A stretch of DNA of 64,000 nucleotides from Alistipes sp. (GTDB taxonomy: Bacteria; Bacteroidota; Bacteroidia; Bacteroidales; Rikenellaceae), in the NCBI GenBank assembly GCA_020026335.1, contig JAHHQO010000005.1, positions 62,001 to 126,000 on the forward strand. The letters run 5' to 3'. A program made the position numbers and the translations under genes. The notes under the pieces are model-generated. The model was not told the origin of the DNA. It saw only the letters and a list, made by a program, of their open reading frames with translations, and made no database searches. Positions 34,633-42,759 of the stretch are shown piece by piece (position 1 is the first letter of the stretch; every line of letters begins with the position of its first letter).

Positions 34633-36549
34633 ATGAATAACAAGTATTCACTCCCCGAGGAGGGAGGTCTGCTGGAGCACGCCGCTCCCAAAGACATTAT
34701 CCGCCGTTTTGAGAAAATCAACACCAACATTTTCGACAACGAGTACGACGGTGTACAGTATGTGGCTGACAGCATCACTGCAGCCATCAAGTCATTCAAC
34801 GAGAACCGCCTCTTCGTGCTGGGTCTCACCACCGGTCAGACTCCCCTGGGTCTCTACCGCGAGCTGGTCGAGCGTCACAAGAAGGGTCTCATCTCGTTCA
34901 AGAACGTAGCGGTCTATACCCTCGACGAGTTCTACCCCATTCACTCGACCGAGCAGCAGAGCCGTAACTTCCGTATCCACGAGGAGTTCCTCAACCACGT
35001 TGACATCCTTCCCGAAAACATTCACATCCCCGATGCCGAAATCGCACAGGACAAAATCACGGATTACTGCCGTCAGTATGACAAGGCACTCTCGAAGATT
35101 GACCTCATGATTATCGGTCTGGGCGAGGACGGACAGATTGGTTTCAACGAACCGGGCTCCTACGAGTTGTCGCGTACCCGTCTGGTACAGCTCACCTACA
35201 ATACCCGCAAGATTCAGTCGGGCGCATTCTTCGGTCTGGAGAACACCCCCAAGATGGCCATCACCATGGGTATCGACACCATCAAGCGTGCCGACAGAAT
35301 TATCCTCATGGCATGGGGCGAGAACAAGTCTTCGATTATTCAGAAGGTCGTAGAGGGTGAGGTCACCACTCAGGTGCCTGCATCTCTGCTCCAGTCACAC
35401 CGCAACATCGAGGTGGTACTCGACAAGACCGCCGGCGAGAAGCTCACCCGTGTGGAGACTCCCTGGTTGGTAGGTCCCTGCGACTGGCAGCCCAAGTTCA
35501 TTCGCAAGGCTGTGGTATGGTTGTGCGGCGTGGTGAAGAAACCTATTCTGAAGCTCACCTACAAGGACTACATCGAAAATTCGTTGGGCGAGCTGCTCGA
35601 GAAGCAGACCTACGACCAAATCAATATCAAGGTATTCAACGACTTGCAGCACACCATCACCGGGTGGCCGGGTGGCAAACCCAATGCCGATGATTCGACC
35701 CGTCCCGTATCGTCGAATCCCTTCCCCAAGCGTGTGGTTATCTTCTCACCCCACCCCGATGACGATGTTATCTCGATGGGCGGTACTTTCATCCGTCTGG
35801 TACAGCAGGGTCACGATGTACACGTAGCCTACGAGACTTCGGGTAATGTGGCTGTTCACGATGATGTGGTATTGCAGAACATCGACACCGTCCGCGAGCT
35901 GGGCTTCGGTGACAAGACCGCCGAGGTGAAGCAGATTATCGCCAGCAAGAAGAAGGGCGCCCCCGAACCCCGTCCCCTGCTCGACCTCAAAGGCTCGATT
36001 CGCCGTGCCGAGGCTCGTGCCGCCGTGCGTTCGTTCGGTCTGAACCCCGACACCAACGCCCACTTCCTCAATCTGCCTTTCTATGAGACAGGCGGTATCA
36101 AGAAGGGACAGCTCACCGAGAAGGACTACGAAATCATCGTCAAGCTCCTGCGCGAAATCAAGCCTCACCAGATTTATGCAGCCGGTGACCTGGCAGACCC
36201 CCACGGTACACACCGTACCGCCATGGAGGCCATTCTCGCCGCTCTGGAGATTGTCAAGGACGACGAGTGGCTGAAGGATTGCCACCTGTGGCTCTACCGC
36301 GGTGCATGGATGGAGTGGAACCTCGGTATGGTCGACATGGCAGTGCCCCTCTCGCCCGACGAGCTGATTATGAAGCGTCACGCCATCTACCGCCACCTCT
36401 CGCAGAAGGACATCATGCCCTTCCCCGGCAGCGATCCCCGCGAGTTCTGGCAGAGAGCCGAAGACCGCACACAGAACACCGCACGACTCTACGATGAGTT
36501 GGGAATGGCAGAGTACCAGGCTATCGAGGTATTCGTCAAGATGTTCTAA
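34633..36549 (+). CDS. NagB-like domain fused to PIG-L/LmbE deacetylase
   Basis: A 638-residue cytosolic fusion. Residues about 35-275 are a glucosamine-6-phosphate deaminase-like domain (LTTGQTPLGLY, TLDEFYP, IGLGEDGQIGFNEP). Residues about 365-600 are a zinc-dependent PIG-L/LmbE de-N-acetylase with PHPDDD (373-378) and DPHGTHR. In E. coli NagB the Asp141-His143-Glu148 relay is in [11 protein letters not shown]. Here D166 and E173 are kept but His is Gln168. Fusions of this architecture are common in Bacteroides and usually annotated simply as deaminase. The deacetylase could act on GlcNAc-phosphate. The NagB part may be altered in activity. A stand-alone NagB follows 48 bases later. Confidence 0.85.
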   Translation: MNNKYSLPEEGGLLEHAAPKDIIRRFEKINTNIFDNEYDGVQYVADSITAAIKSFNENRLFVLGLTTGQTPLGLYRELVERHKKGLISFKNVAVYTLDEFYPIHSTEQQSRNFRIHEEFLNHVDILPENIHIPDAEIAQDKITDYCRQYDKALSKIDLMIIGLGEDGQIGFNEPGSYELSRTRLVQLTYNTRKIQSGAFFGLENTPKMAITMGIDTIKRADRIILMAWGENKSSIIQKVVEGEVTTQVPASLLQSHRNIEVVLDKTAGEKLTRVETPWLVGPCDWQPKFIRKAVVWLCGVVKKPILKLTYKDYIENSLGELLEKQTYDQINIKVFNDLQHTITGWPGGKPNADDSTRPVSSNPFPKRVVIFSPHPDDDVISMGGTFIRLVQQGHDVHVAYETSGNVAVHDDVVLQNIDTVRELGFGDKTAEVKQIIASKKKGAPEPRPLLDLKGSIRRAEARAAVRSFGLNPDTNAHFLNLPFYETGGIKKGQLTEKDYEIIVKLLREIKPHQIYAAGDLADPHGTHRTAMEAILAALEIVKDDEWLKDCHLWLYRGAWMEWNLGMVDMAVPLSPDELIMKRHAIYRHLSQKDIMPFPGSDPREFWQRAEDRTQNTARLYDELGMAEYQAIEVFVKMF

Positions 36550-36597
36550 AACAAGACTTTAACAAGTTACAATCAATTTTTATAAAACACAGTTATC

Positions 36598-37392
36598 ATG
36601 AGACTGATTATTGAAAACAAACCCCAGGAAGTTGCCAAGTGGGCAGCCAACTACATCATCGAGCAGATTAAAATCAAGGCACAGCACACCTCGTCGCCTT
36701 TCGTATTGGGTCTGCCTACCGGTTCTACTCCCCTGGAAACCTACAAGGAGCTGATTCGCCGCCACAAGGCAGGTGAGGTATCGTTCAAGAATGTCATCAC
36801 CTTCAACATGGACGAGTATGTGGGTCTGCCCGAGGATCACCCCGAGAGCTACCACACCTTCATGTGGGAGAACTTCTTCAGCCACATCGACATCAACCCC
36901 GAGAACGTAAACATTCTCAACGGTAATGCCGAGGATTTGGTGAAGGAGTGCGCCGACTACGAGGCACGCATCGCCGAGGCAGGTGGTATCGACCTCTTCA
37001 TGGGCGGTGTCGGCGAGGACGGTCACATCGCATTCAACGAGCCTTTCTCGTCGCTGACTTCGCGCACACGTATGAAGACCCTGACTCAGGACACCATCAA
37101 CGTAAACGCTCGTTTCTTCGGCGGTGATACCACTTTGGTTCCCAAGACCGCTCTCACCGTAGGTGTGGGTACCGTTCTGTCGGCTCACAAGGTGCTGATT
37201 CTGGCTACCGGTGCCAAGAAGGCTCGCGCCGTGCGTCACGGTGTGGAGGGTGCTTACAACCACCAGTGGACCATCTCCGCTTTGCAGGTTCACCCCAACG
37301 GAATTTTGGTATGCGATGACCACGCAGCAGAGGAGTTGCGCGTATCGACCTATCGCTACTTCAAGGATATCGAGAAGGACAACCTCATCTAA
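36598..37392 (+). CDS. nagB: Glucosamine-6-phosphate deaminase
   Basis: A 264-residue NagB of normal length. It converts glucosamine-6-phosphate to fructose-6-phosphate and ammonia in the cytosol. Substrate loop [22 protein letters not shown] and the complete active-site motif [17 protein letters not shown] with its His are all present, in contrast to the fusion upstream. Codon use is biased towards highly expressed codons. It closes the amino-sugar operon, which ends at a strong terminator. Confidence 0.95.
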   Translation: MRLIIENKPQEVAKWAANYIIEQIKIKAQHTSSPFVLGLPTGSTPLETYKELIRRHKAGEVSFKNVITFNMDEYVGLPEDHPESYHTFMWENFFSHIDINPENVNILNGNAEDLVKECADYEARIAEAGGIDLFMGGVGEDGHIAFNEPFSSLTSRTRMKTLTQDTINVNARFFGGDTTLVPKTALTVGVGTVLSAHKVLILATGAKKARAVRHGVEGAYNHQWTISALQVHPNGILVCDDHAAEELRVSTYRYFKDIEKDNLI

Positions 37393-37413
37393 TCCTCGCG
37401 TAGCACAAAACGC

Positions 37414-37456
37414 AAATAGGACAACTCCCTTTTCGGGGAGTTGTCCTATTTTTTTG
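37414..37456 (+). terminator. Terminator after nagB
   Basis: AATAGGACAACTCC pairs with GGAGTTGTCCTATT, followed by T7. Confidence 0.9.
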
Positions 37457-37521
37457 TGGTGATTGGGTCATCTGAACGAGCGTCCGCTCGGAAAAAGTTT
37501 CTTCGAACGGCTAAAAATGGG

Positions 37522-37529
37522 TATCTTTG
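37522..37529 (+). promoter_or_regulatory. -7 box for the alcohol dehydrogenase
   Basis: TATCTTTG, a full TAnnTTTG match, 39 bases before the chosen start codon. It supports the later ATG at 37569. Confidence 0.55.
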
Positions 37530-37568
37530 AGTCTTGAGAGTAAGACTTTTCAAAAAACAGACAAAATC

Positions 37569-38606
37569 ATGTTGGCATATACTTATATCGACAAGGGGCA
37601 TTTCGAACTCCTCGACAAGCCCCGTCCGCAACTGCAATCCCCCCACGATGCCATTGTGCGCGTGACCTTGGGCAGCATCTGCACCAGCGACCTCCACATC
37701 AAACACGGCTTCGTACCCCGTGCCGTGAAGGGCATCACCGTGGGACACGAACTGGTGGGTGTGGTCGAACAGGTGGGCGAGGAGGTACACTCGCTCCGTG
37801 CGGGCGACCGCGTATCTGTGAATGTGGAGACCTTCTGCGGCGAGTGTTTCTTCTGCCGTCACGGCTTTGTGAACAACTGCACCGACCCCGACGGCGGTTG
37901 GGCGATAGGTTGTCGCATCGACGGCGGACAGGCGGAATATGTGCGCGTACCCCATGCCGAGCAGGGACTCACCCCCATTCCCGACTCGGTGAGTGACGAG
38001 GCGGCCCTCTTTGCCGGCGACATTCTCGCCACAGGATTTTGGGCGGCACGCATCTCCGAAATCACGGAGGAGGACACCGTACTGATTATCGGCGCGGGAC
38101 CTACGGGACTCTGCACCCTGCTCTGCGTGATGTTGAAGCGTCCGCGCCACATCATCATCTGCGAGAAATCGGAGGAGCGCGCGGAGTTTGTCCGCCGCCA
38201 CTATCCCGACATTGAGGTGGTCTCGCCCGAAGCGTGTCGTGAAGCCGTTGCGAGTCACTGCCCCCACGGAGGTGCCGACCGCGTGATTGAGGTAGCCGGC
38301 AGTGACGAGACCTTCCGCATGGCGTGGGAGCTGGCACGCCCCAATGCCATAGTCACCATCGTGGCGATGTATGACCGTCCGCAAATCCTCCCTCTGCCCG
38401 ATATGTACGGCAAGAATCTCATCTTCAAGACGGGCGGTGTGGACGGCTGCGATGCTCGCGAAATTTTGCATCTCATTGCCGAAGGGAAAATCGACACCAC
38501 GCCCCTCATCACCCACCGCTACCCCCTGCAACGCATCGAGGAGGCGTACGAATTGTTCGAGAACCACCGCGATGGGGTCATCAAGGTGGCGATAGAGAAC
38601 CGATAG
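37569..38606 (+). CDS. Zinc-dependent alcohol dehydrogenase (MDR family)
   Basis: A 345-residue medium-chain dehydrogenase. Start ATG at 37569 is chosen since the protein then begins MLAYTYIDKGHFEL and the -7 box lies at 37522. The frame's earlier ATG at 37527 falls inside that box. The catalytic-zinc GHELVGVVEQVG and the structural-zinc cysteines of CGECFFCRHGFVNNC are present, with a Rossmann nucleotide motif around IIGAGPTGLC. It oxidises or reduces an alcohol, polyol or threonine-type substrate with NAD(P). The substrate is not readable. It is a lone gene. Unlike nagB it uses ordinary codons. Confidence 0.86.
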   Translation: MLAYTYIDKGHFELLDKPRPQLQSPHDAIVRVTLGSICTSDLHIKHGFVPRAVKGITVGHELVGVVEQVGEEVHSLRAGDRVSVNVETFCGECFFCRHGFVNNCTDPDGGWAIGCRIDGGQAEYVRVPHAEQGLTPIPDSVSDEAALFAGDILATGFWAARISEITEEDTVLIIGAGPTGLCTLLCVMLKRPRHIIICEKSEERAEFVRRHYPDIEVVSPEACREAVASHCPHGGADRVIEVAGSDETFRMAWELARPNAIVTIVAMYDRPQILPLPDMYGKNLIFKTGGVDGCDAREILHLIAEGKIDTTPLITHRYPLQRIEEAYELFENHRDGVIKVAIENR

Positions 38607-38835
38607 CAAGGCTGTCTCAGAACGGAAAGGCGACAGAACGGGACAAGTTTTCGACCGGCACGGAAAAGGCGGCTTTTTGCATCGGATTTTGCAATCACAG
38701 GCTCACGCTCATTCGAGTGTGGGCTTTTTTGTGTCATTTCGGGCGGTTTGGCGCGAGATATTGCATCGGACGACCAAATACACGGCGTAACACTTTCCGC
38801 GGGCAAATCGGGGAATACGATGGAATTTAGGAATA

Positions 38836-38843
38836 TAACTTTG
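38836..38843 (+). promoter_or_regulatory. Orphan -7 box
   Basis: TAACTTTG fits TAnnTTTG, but no plus-strand gene follows for more than 8 kb. It could start a short RNA of about 50-80 bases, or be chance. Confidence 0.25.
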
Positions 38844-38886
38844 TACGGTTGCGGAGGCTTCTATACGTCCCGACTCCCCCATCGGG

Positions 38887-38922
38887 CAAAAAAAATCCGA
38901 CGACCTTTTGGGTCGTCGGATT
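38887..38922 (-). terminator. Terminator of SusCD operon 1
   Basis: AATCCGACGACC/GGTCGTCGGATT stem with a 5-base loop. On the minus strand it is followed by T8. Confidence 0.85.
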
Positions 38923-38969
38923 ATCTTGTGATGGGAGGGCTGTCCCCGCAGGGACGCCCACCATCGGAA

Positions 38970-40991
38970 TTACAACTTAATGATGTTGAAAACTCGCTTT
39001 ACCTGTGCATTGGCGGGAAGTTCAACTACCGAGAACTGAACGAAGTCTGACTCCACGGTCTTCACCTCCTGTGCCGAAGCCAGCGCGAACAACTTGCTGA
39101 ACATGGGAGCAACAGCGTAAGTGTTGGCAGCTTTCTTCTGAGCACCTGTGCGGGTCAGAACAATCTTCGAAATATCGGGAGCCAACGAAACGAGGTTCAT
39201 CGTGTTCTCCGAAACCTGGAAGAAACCGGGATAGAACTGCTGTGCCTCACCCTTGAGGATAAGTTTCTTTTCAGCATTGAAGCCCAACGAAGTAGGCATG
39301 AATGAGAATGAACTCGACTTCTGGTCGAATACACCGAATGCCAAACCTGCGTCACACATCTCTGCGGGCTTGTCTGTTCCGGCATTGACATCCCACTGAA
39401 CGGGCTTCAACTCACCGCCGACCTCCTTGTAGAGCAAATCGGTCTCCAGGTAGATAGCACCCAAATCGGCATCAAAACGAGCGATGAAGAAACCCTCTGG
39501 CTTTGCACCGATAATCTTGTCGAGAAGGAGAGGGTGAACAAGACCGGTAATCTTCACCAAACTCTCAGCCTCTTTATAAGCCTCAATCTTCACGGGAGTA
39601 GCAGGAAGTTCAGCCTGACCGATAACACTTACAGAATTCATGGTGTAGTCGCCATAGAAATCCTTCATGGCAACAGGCTCCATGTTTCCACCCTCGATGG
39701 TAAACTCGCACTCGACTGTATCCAGTGCCTTACCGTCAAGACCGTAAACCACAACCAGAGCCACATAATTACCGTTGCTGTGGATAGTCATCGCTACCTG
39801 ACCGGACTTCTCAACCTTGGTTGAAATCTGACCCTTCTCGTCAGCCTTGATCTCCTCGTACTTTTTCTGCTTTGCAGCCTCGTCAGCCACCTTTTCAGCC
39901 TTGACAACAGCTACACGGCAAGCCGATACCTGGTCATTGAAGTCGAAATTGAGCACTGCGCTGGTGACGTTCTTTGCATCGGTGAATACACCTGCGTAAG
40001 ATACGTTGCACTCGGGAGCGGGTGTGGGAATCTCGGCACCGGGCAGAACGATTCTCATCTTACCGCTGGCATTGACAGCCATACCACCGATACCATCGAT
40101 AATCAAACCGACAGACTGTGCGGGGAAGGAAATCACGCCATTCTCAATCTTGCCCACAGGAGCATTTGCCTGATCCTTGAACAAATCGCGAACCATACCT
40201 ACGATAGTGGGACACATCTTGTCGGGGCCACTGAACAACTGACCATTGAGACTCATACCCAGCTCCGAACGCTCGATACGAACTTCAGCGGGGTTGGTGC
40301 AATCGATAACAATAGAAGCAGAGGTTGCATTGGGAGCACCTGCGTCAGCGAGAGCACCTGCAAACTGGGTAGACCAGAACGGACCGTCGGCACTGTAAAC
40401 ATTCGACAGACGATAGATATTCTCGTTGAGAATCGACTGATCCACCTGTACTTCGTAAGTCTCGATAGGCTGACCGAATGCCGAAGCGAAGATATCATCG
40501 GTATAAACGCCCTTACCCATAGGCTTGAAGGGAGCCTCACGTCTGTAAGTGAAGGTGTATTTGGTAGAACCATACTCATAAGTATAATCGGCATCGGTAA
40601 GCTCCAGCTGGATTTCAACGGGAACACCTGCGGGATACTCGTTACCCTCGGCAACGCTGACACCAATCTTCAGATCGGCCTCGGTAGCGTCCTTTGCAAA
40701 AGATACCACGGTAGGAATCTTGAGGTAGTCAGCCAAATCGGGGTTCGCAATCTTGCAGCTGATAGAAGCATCGAAAGCCTCGCCAGCACCATGACGCAAC
40801 ACCTTGATGACGAAATGGTCATCCTTGTAAGGCGATTCCAACTCGACAGGTGAATTGGCATCGAAGAATACCTGCGTCTTCGAATCATTTACCGGTGCTG
40901 CGGGGTTGTAGTCTACATCGTCCTCGCAAGAGGCAAATCCCAGCACACCGACAAATGCCATCATATATAATAATCTACTGACAATTTTCAT
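38970..40991 (-). CDS. Surface lipoprotein, SusE-position glycan-binding candidate
   Basis: A 673-residue lipoprotein (lipobox LGFASC, Cys22) of all-beta composition. The first 130 residues look like a beta-sandwich with the ADLKIGVSV and EIQLELTD patterns seen in surface lipoproteins of SusC/SusD loci. An acidic, lysine-rich helical patch (VADEAAKQKKYEEIKADEK) lies near residues 385-405. I do not recognise a catalytic domain. Third gene of the susC-susD operon, 91 bases after susD, it is in the SusE/SusF position and probably binds the same substrate at the cell surface. Confidence 0.7.
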   Translation of the reverse strand: MKIVSRLLYMMAFVGVLGFASCEDDVDYNPAAPVNDSKTQVFFDANSPVELESPYKDDHFVIKVLRHGAGEAFDASISCKIANPDLADYLKIPTVVSFAKDATEADLKIGVSVAEGNEYPAGVPVEIQLELTDADYTYEYGSTKYTFTYRREAPFKPMGKGVYTDDIFASAFGQPIETYEVQVDQSILNENIYRLSNVYSADGPFWSTQFAGALADAGAPNATSASIVIDCTNPAEVRIERSELGMSLNGQLFSGPDKMCPTIVGMVRDLFKDQANAPVGKIENGVISFPAQSVGLIIDGIGGMAVNASGKMRIVLPGAEIPTPAPECNVSYAGVFTDAKNVTSAVLNFDFNDQVSACRVAVVKAEKVADEAAKQKKYEEIKADEKGQISTKVEKSGQVAMTIHSNGNYVALVVVYGLDGKALDTVECEFTIEGGNMEPVAMKDFYGDYTMNSVSVIGQAELPATPVKIEAYKEAESLVKITGLVHPLLLDKIIGAKPEGFFIARFDADLGAIYLETDLLYKEVGGELKPVQWDVNAGTDKPAEMCDAGLAFGVFDQKSSSFSFMPTSLGFNAEKKLILKGEAQQFYPGFFQVSENTMNLVSLAPDISKIVLTRTGAQKKAANTYAVAPMFSKLFALASAQEVKTVESDFVQFSVVELPANAQVKRVFNIIKL

Positions 40992-41029
40992 AGCTCATCA
41001 ATTTTTATTGTTTCTGACTGGTAATGGAG

Positions 41030-41056
41030 CAAGAGCCGGCCGTCGAGCCGGCCTTG
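41030..41056 (-). other. Stable hairpin between susD-like gene and lipoprotein gene
   Basis: GCCGGC-CGTCGA-GCCGGC extended by CAAG/CTTG with one bulged base. No T run follows, so it is more likely an mRNA-stabilising or processing element than a terminator. Confidence 0.55.
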
Positions 41057-41082
41057 CACCATTTGAAGTTTATTCTCGCGGA

Positions 41083-42735
41083 TTATCTTCCGTCCCACTG
41101 ACGCAACTTACCGGAAGGATCGGGATTGTTCAACTGATCGGTAATTGCGGTGTTGTTCTGGAACTCGGCGCGAGTGATGACAATGTTCCACTGGGGTGAA
41201 CGGCCGTTGGGGCAGTTCAGCGCGAAGATGGTAGGCTGGTTTGTTCCCTTGTAACCGCGAACGAAACCAATGTCAAGACGCTTGAGGTCGTACATCACGA
41301 TACCCTCACCGAAGAACTCGATTCTCTTCTGGAGCATCATCTCCTTGTGGAAGTCCTCCAGATTAGCAGCCTTACAACTGTAAGTTGCACCGTTAATCAT
41401 ACGGTAGCTGTTCATGTAAGTCTCAAGCAGAGACTTGGCTTTTGCCAAATCAGTCTGGGCAACAGCCTCCATCTCGATGAAGTACATCTCCTCTACACGC
41501 ATCAAAGGATAGTCGTTGAGCGCACCGATGGTCCACTCCTGTGTCTCACCGTTGCAGGGACGGAACTTCAACGAAGCGTAGGGCTTGGTGTTGGCCATGT
41601 AGTCCTGAGCATCGCCGTTAATCTTATAGTTGTAGTAGTCCCACTTCTTGGGATCGAGGAACGCGTGCTTACGGAAGTCATTTTCATTGATGCTCTCGTA
41701 CAACGCACGGTCGATACCAATCATGGCGTAGTGATAGTCGGCATAACCCCAAACAGCCTCCGAGCAGAAGTGTGCAAACATATTGTGGAGGTTACCCAGC
41801 TGCGATGCAGTCACGGGCAGAGACCAAATCCACGAATTGTTGGCATCGGCATTGTTGAATGCTGTTGCGGGATCCTCCCACTGCTGCTGTGTCATGGGAG
41901 TACAGCCACTGACTTCGATAGCCTTGCGGGCATACTCGGCAGCCTTGGTGTAACCTGCGGCATCACCACCGGCACCTACTTCGAGGTAAGCACGAGCACA
42001 GAGTCCGTAAACGACACCCAGTGAAGGCATCATACCGCGCTTGGGCGCGTACTCGGCCAACAGCGTCTCGGCCATCTTCAAATCGGAGAGGATGAAATCG
42101 TACATATCTTTGTGCGATGCACGGGGATTGTTCTTGGCTTCAGCCTCTGTGGTACTCTCTTTGACGATAGGCACGGTCAGACCCTTGACATTCGAGATGT
42201 CATAGGTACCGTCGATGTCCTCAGCGTGGGGAGCCTTAGGCTCGAACAAACGCGCCAAATCGAGGTAATACTTTGCACGGAATGCGTAAGCGTGACCCAA
42301 AGCAGCCTTCATGTCACCCTCAGCTTCGGGCGAAATCAGACGGATAACCTTGTTGGCACCCTCAATCCACTGGTAGTAAGCCTGCCAGAAGTAAGCGGGC
42401 ATCACATAACGCGAATCCTGGAACTGGTTACGTGCATAACCACTGAAGTGGCAATACGTTGCGTTGTCACCCATGACAGCAATATCACCGCACATGAAGT
42501 CGGTTCTCAAACCGATAGATGCAATACCAAAGTCGGTCTGGTCGGCAGGTCTGACAGTACCTGCTGTAACCATCGATGCAGGAAGAGCGGCAATCAAAGC
42601 CTTAGTAGCAGCCTCATTCGATGCTACCTGCCCCGCCGTTGGCGTGCCACCTTTGGGGAATGTCTCTTTGATACAGCCTGTGAAGACAGGTGCTGCAAGC
42701 AAGAGAGCAGCTGATATTTTCAATATGCTTTTCAT
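41083..42735 (-). CDS. SusD/RagB-family nutrient-binding lipoprotein 1
   Basis: A 550-residue lipoprotein (lipobox VFTGC, Cys20) with the TPR-rich SusD fold. Typical stretches are GHAYAFRAKYYLDLARLFEP, YPLMRVEEMYFIEMEA and the C-terminal FGEGIVMYDLKRLDIG followed by YKGTNQP. It forms the lid of the outer-membrane transporter encoded by the upstream SusC gene (24 bases apart). The substrate is unknown, because no glycoside hydrolase lies within this operon. Confidence 0.93.
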   Translation of the reverse strand: MKSILKISAALLLAAPVFTGCIKETFPKGGTPTAGQVASNEAATKALIAALPASMVTAGTVRPADQTDFGIASIGLRTDFMCGDIAVMGDNATYCHFSGYARNQFQDSRYVMPAYFWQAYYQWIEGANKVIRLISPEAEGDMKAALGHAYAFRAKYYLDLARLFEPKAPHAEDIDGTYDISNVKGLTVPIVKESTTEAEAKNNPRASHKDMYDFILSDLKMAETLLAEYAPKRGMMPSLGVVYGLCARAYLEVGAGGDAAGYTKAAEYARKAIEVSGCTPMTQQQWEDPATAFNNADANNSWIWSLPVTASQLGNLHNMFAHFCSEAVWGYADYHYAMIGIDRALYESINENDFRKHAFLDPKKWDYYNYKINGDAQDYMANTKPYASLKFRPCNGETQEWTIGALNDYPLMRVEEMYFIEMEAVAQTDLAKAKSLLETYMNSYRMINGATYSCKAANLEDFHKEMMLQKRIEFFGEGIVMYDLKRLDIGFVRGYKGTNQPTIFALNCPNGRSPQWNIVITRAEFQNNTAITDQLNNPDPSGKLRQWDGR

Positions 42736-42759
42736 AATTGTTTCGTTTTTATCAGACGG

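Larger units (their letters stand above)
38607..38969. other. Intergenic stretch between ADH and SusCD operon 1
   Basis: 363 bases. It contains a promoter-like TAACTTTG on the plus strand at 38836-38843 and the terminator of the minus-strand SusC/SusD operon. No believable gene was found. Confidence 0.6.

Noticed and set aside
38748..39050. Open frame between the alcohol dehydrogenase and the SusCD operon
   Set aside because: It crosses a terminator hairpin and runs antisense into the end of the lipoprotein gene.
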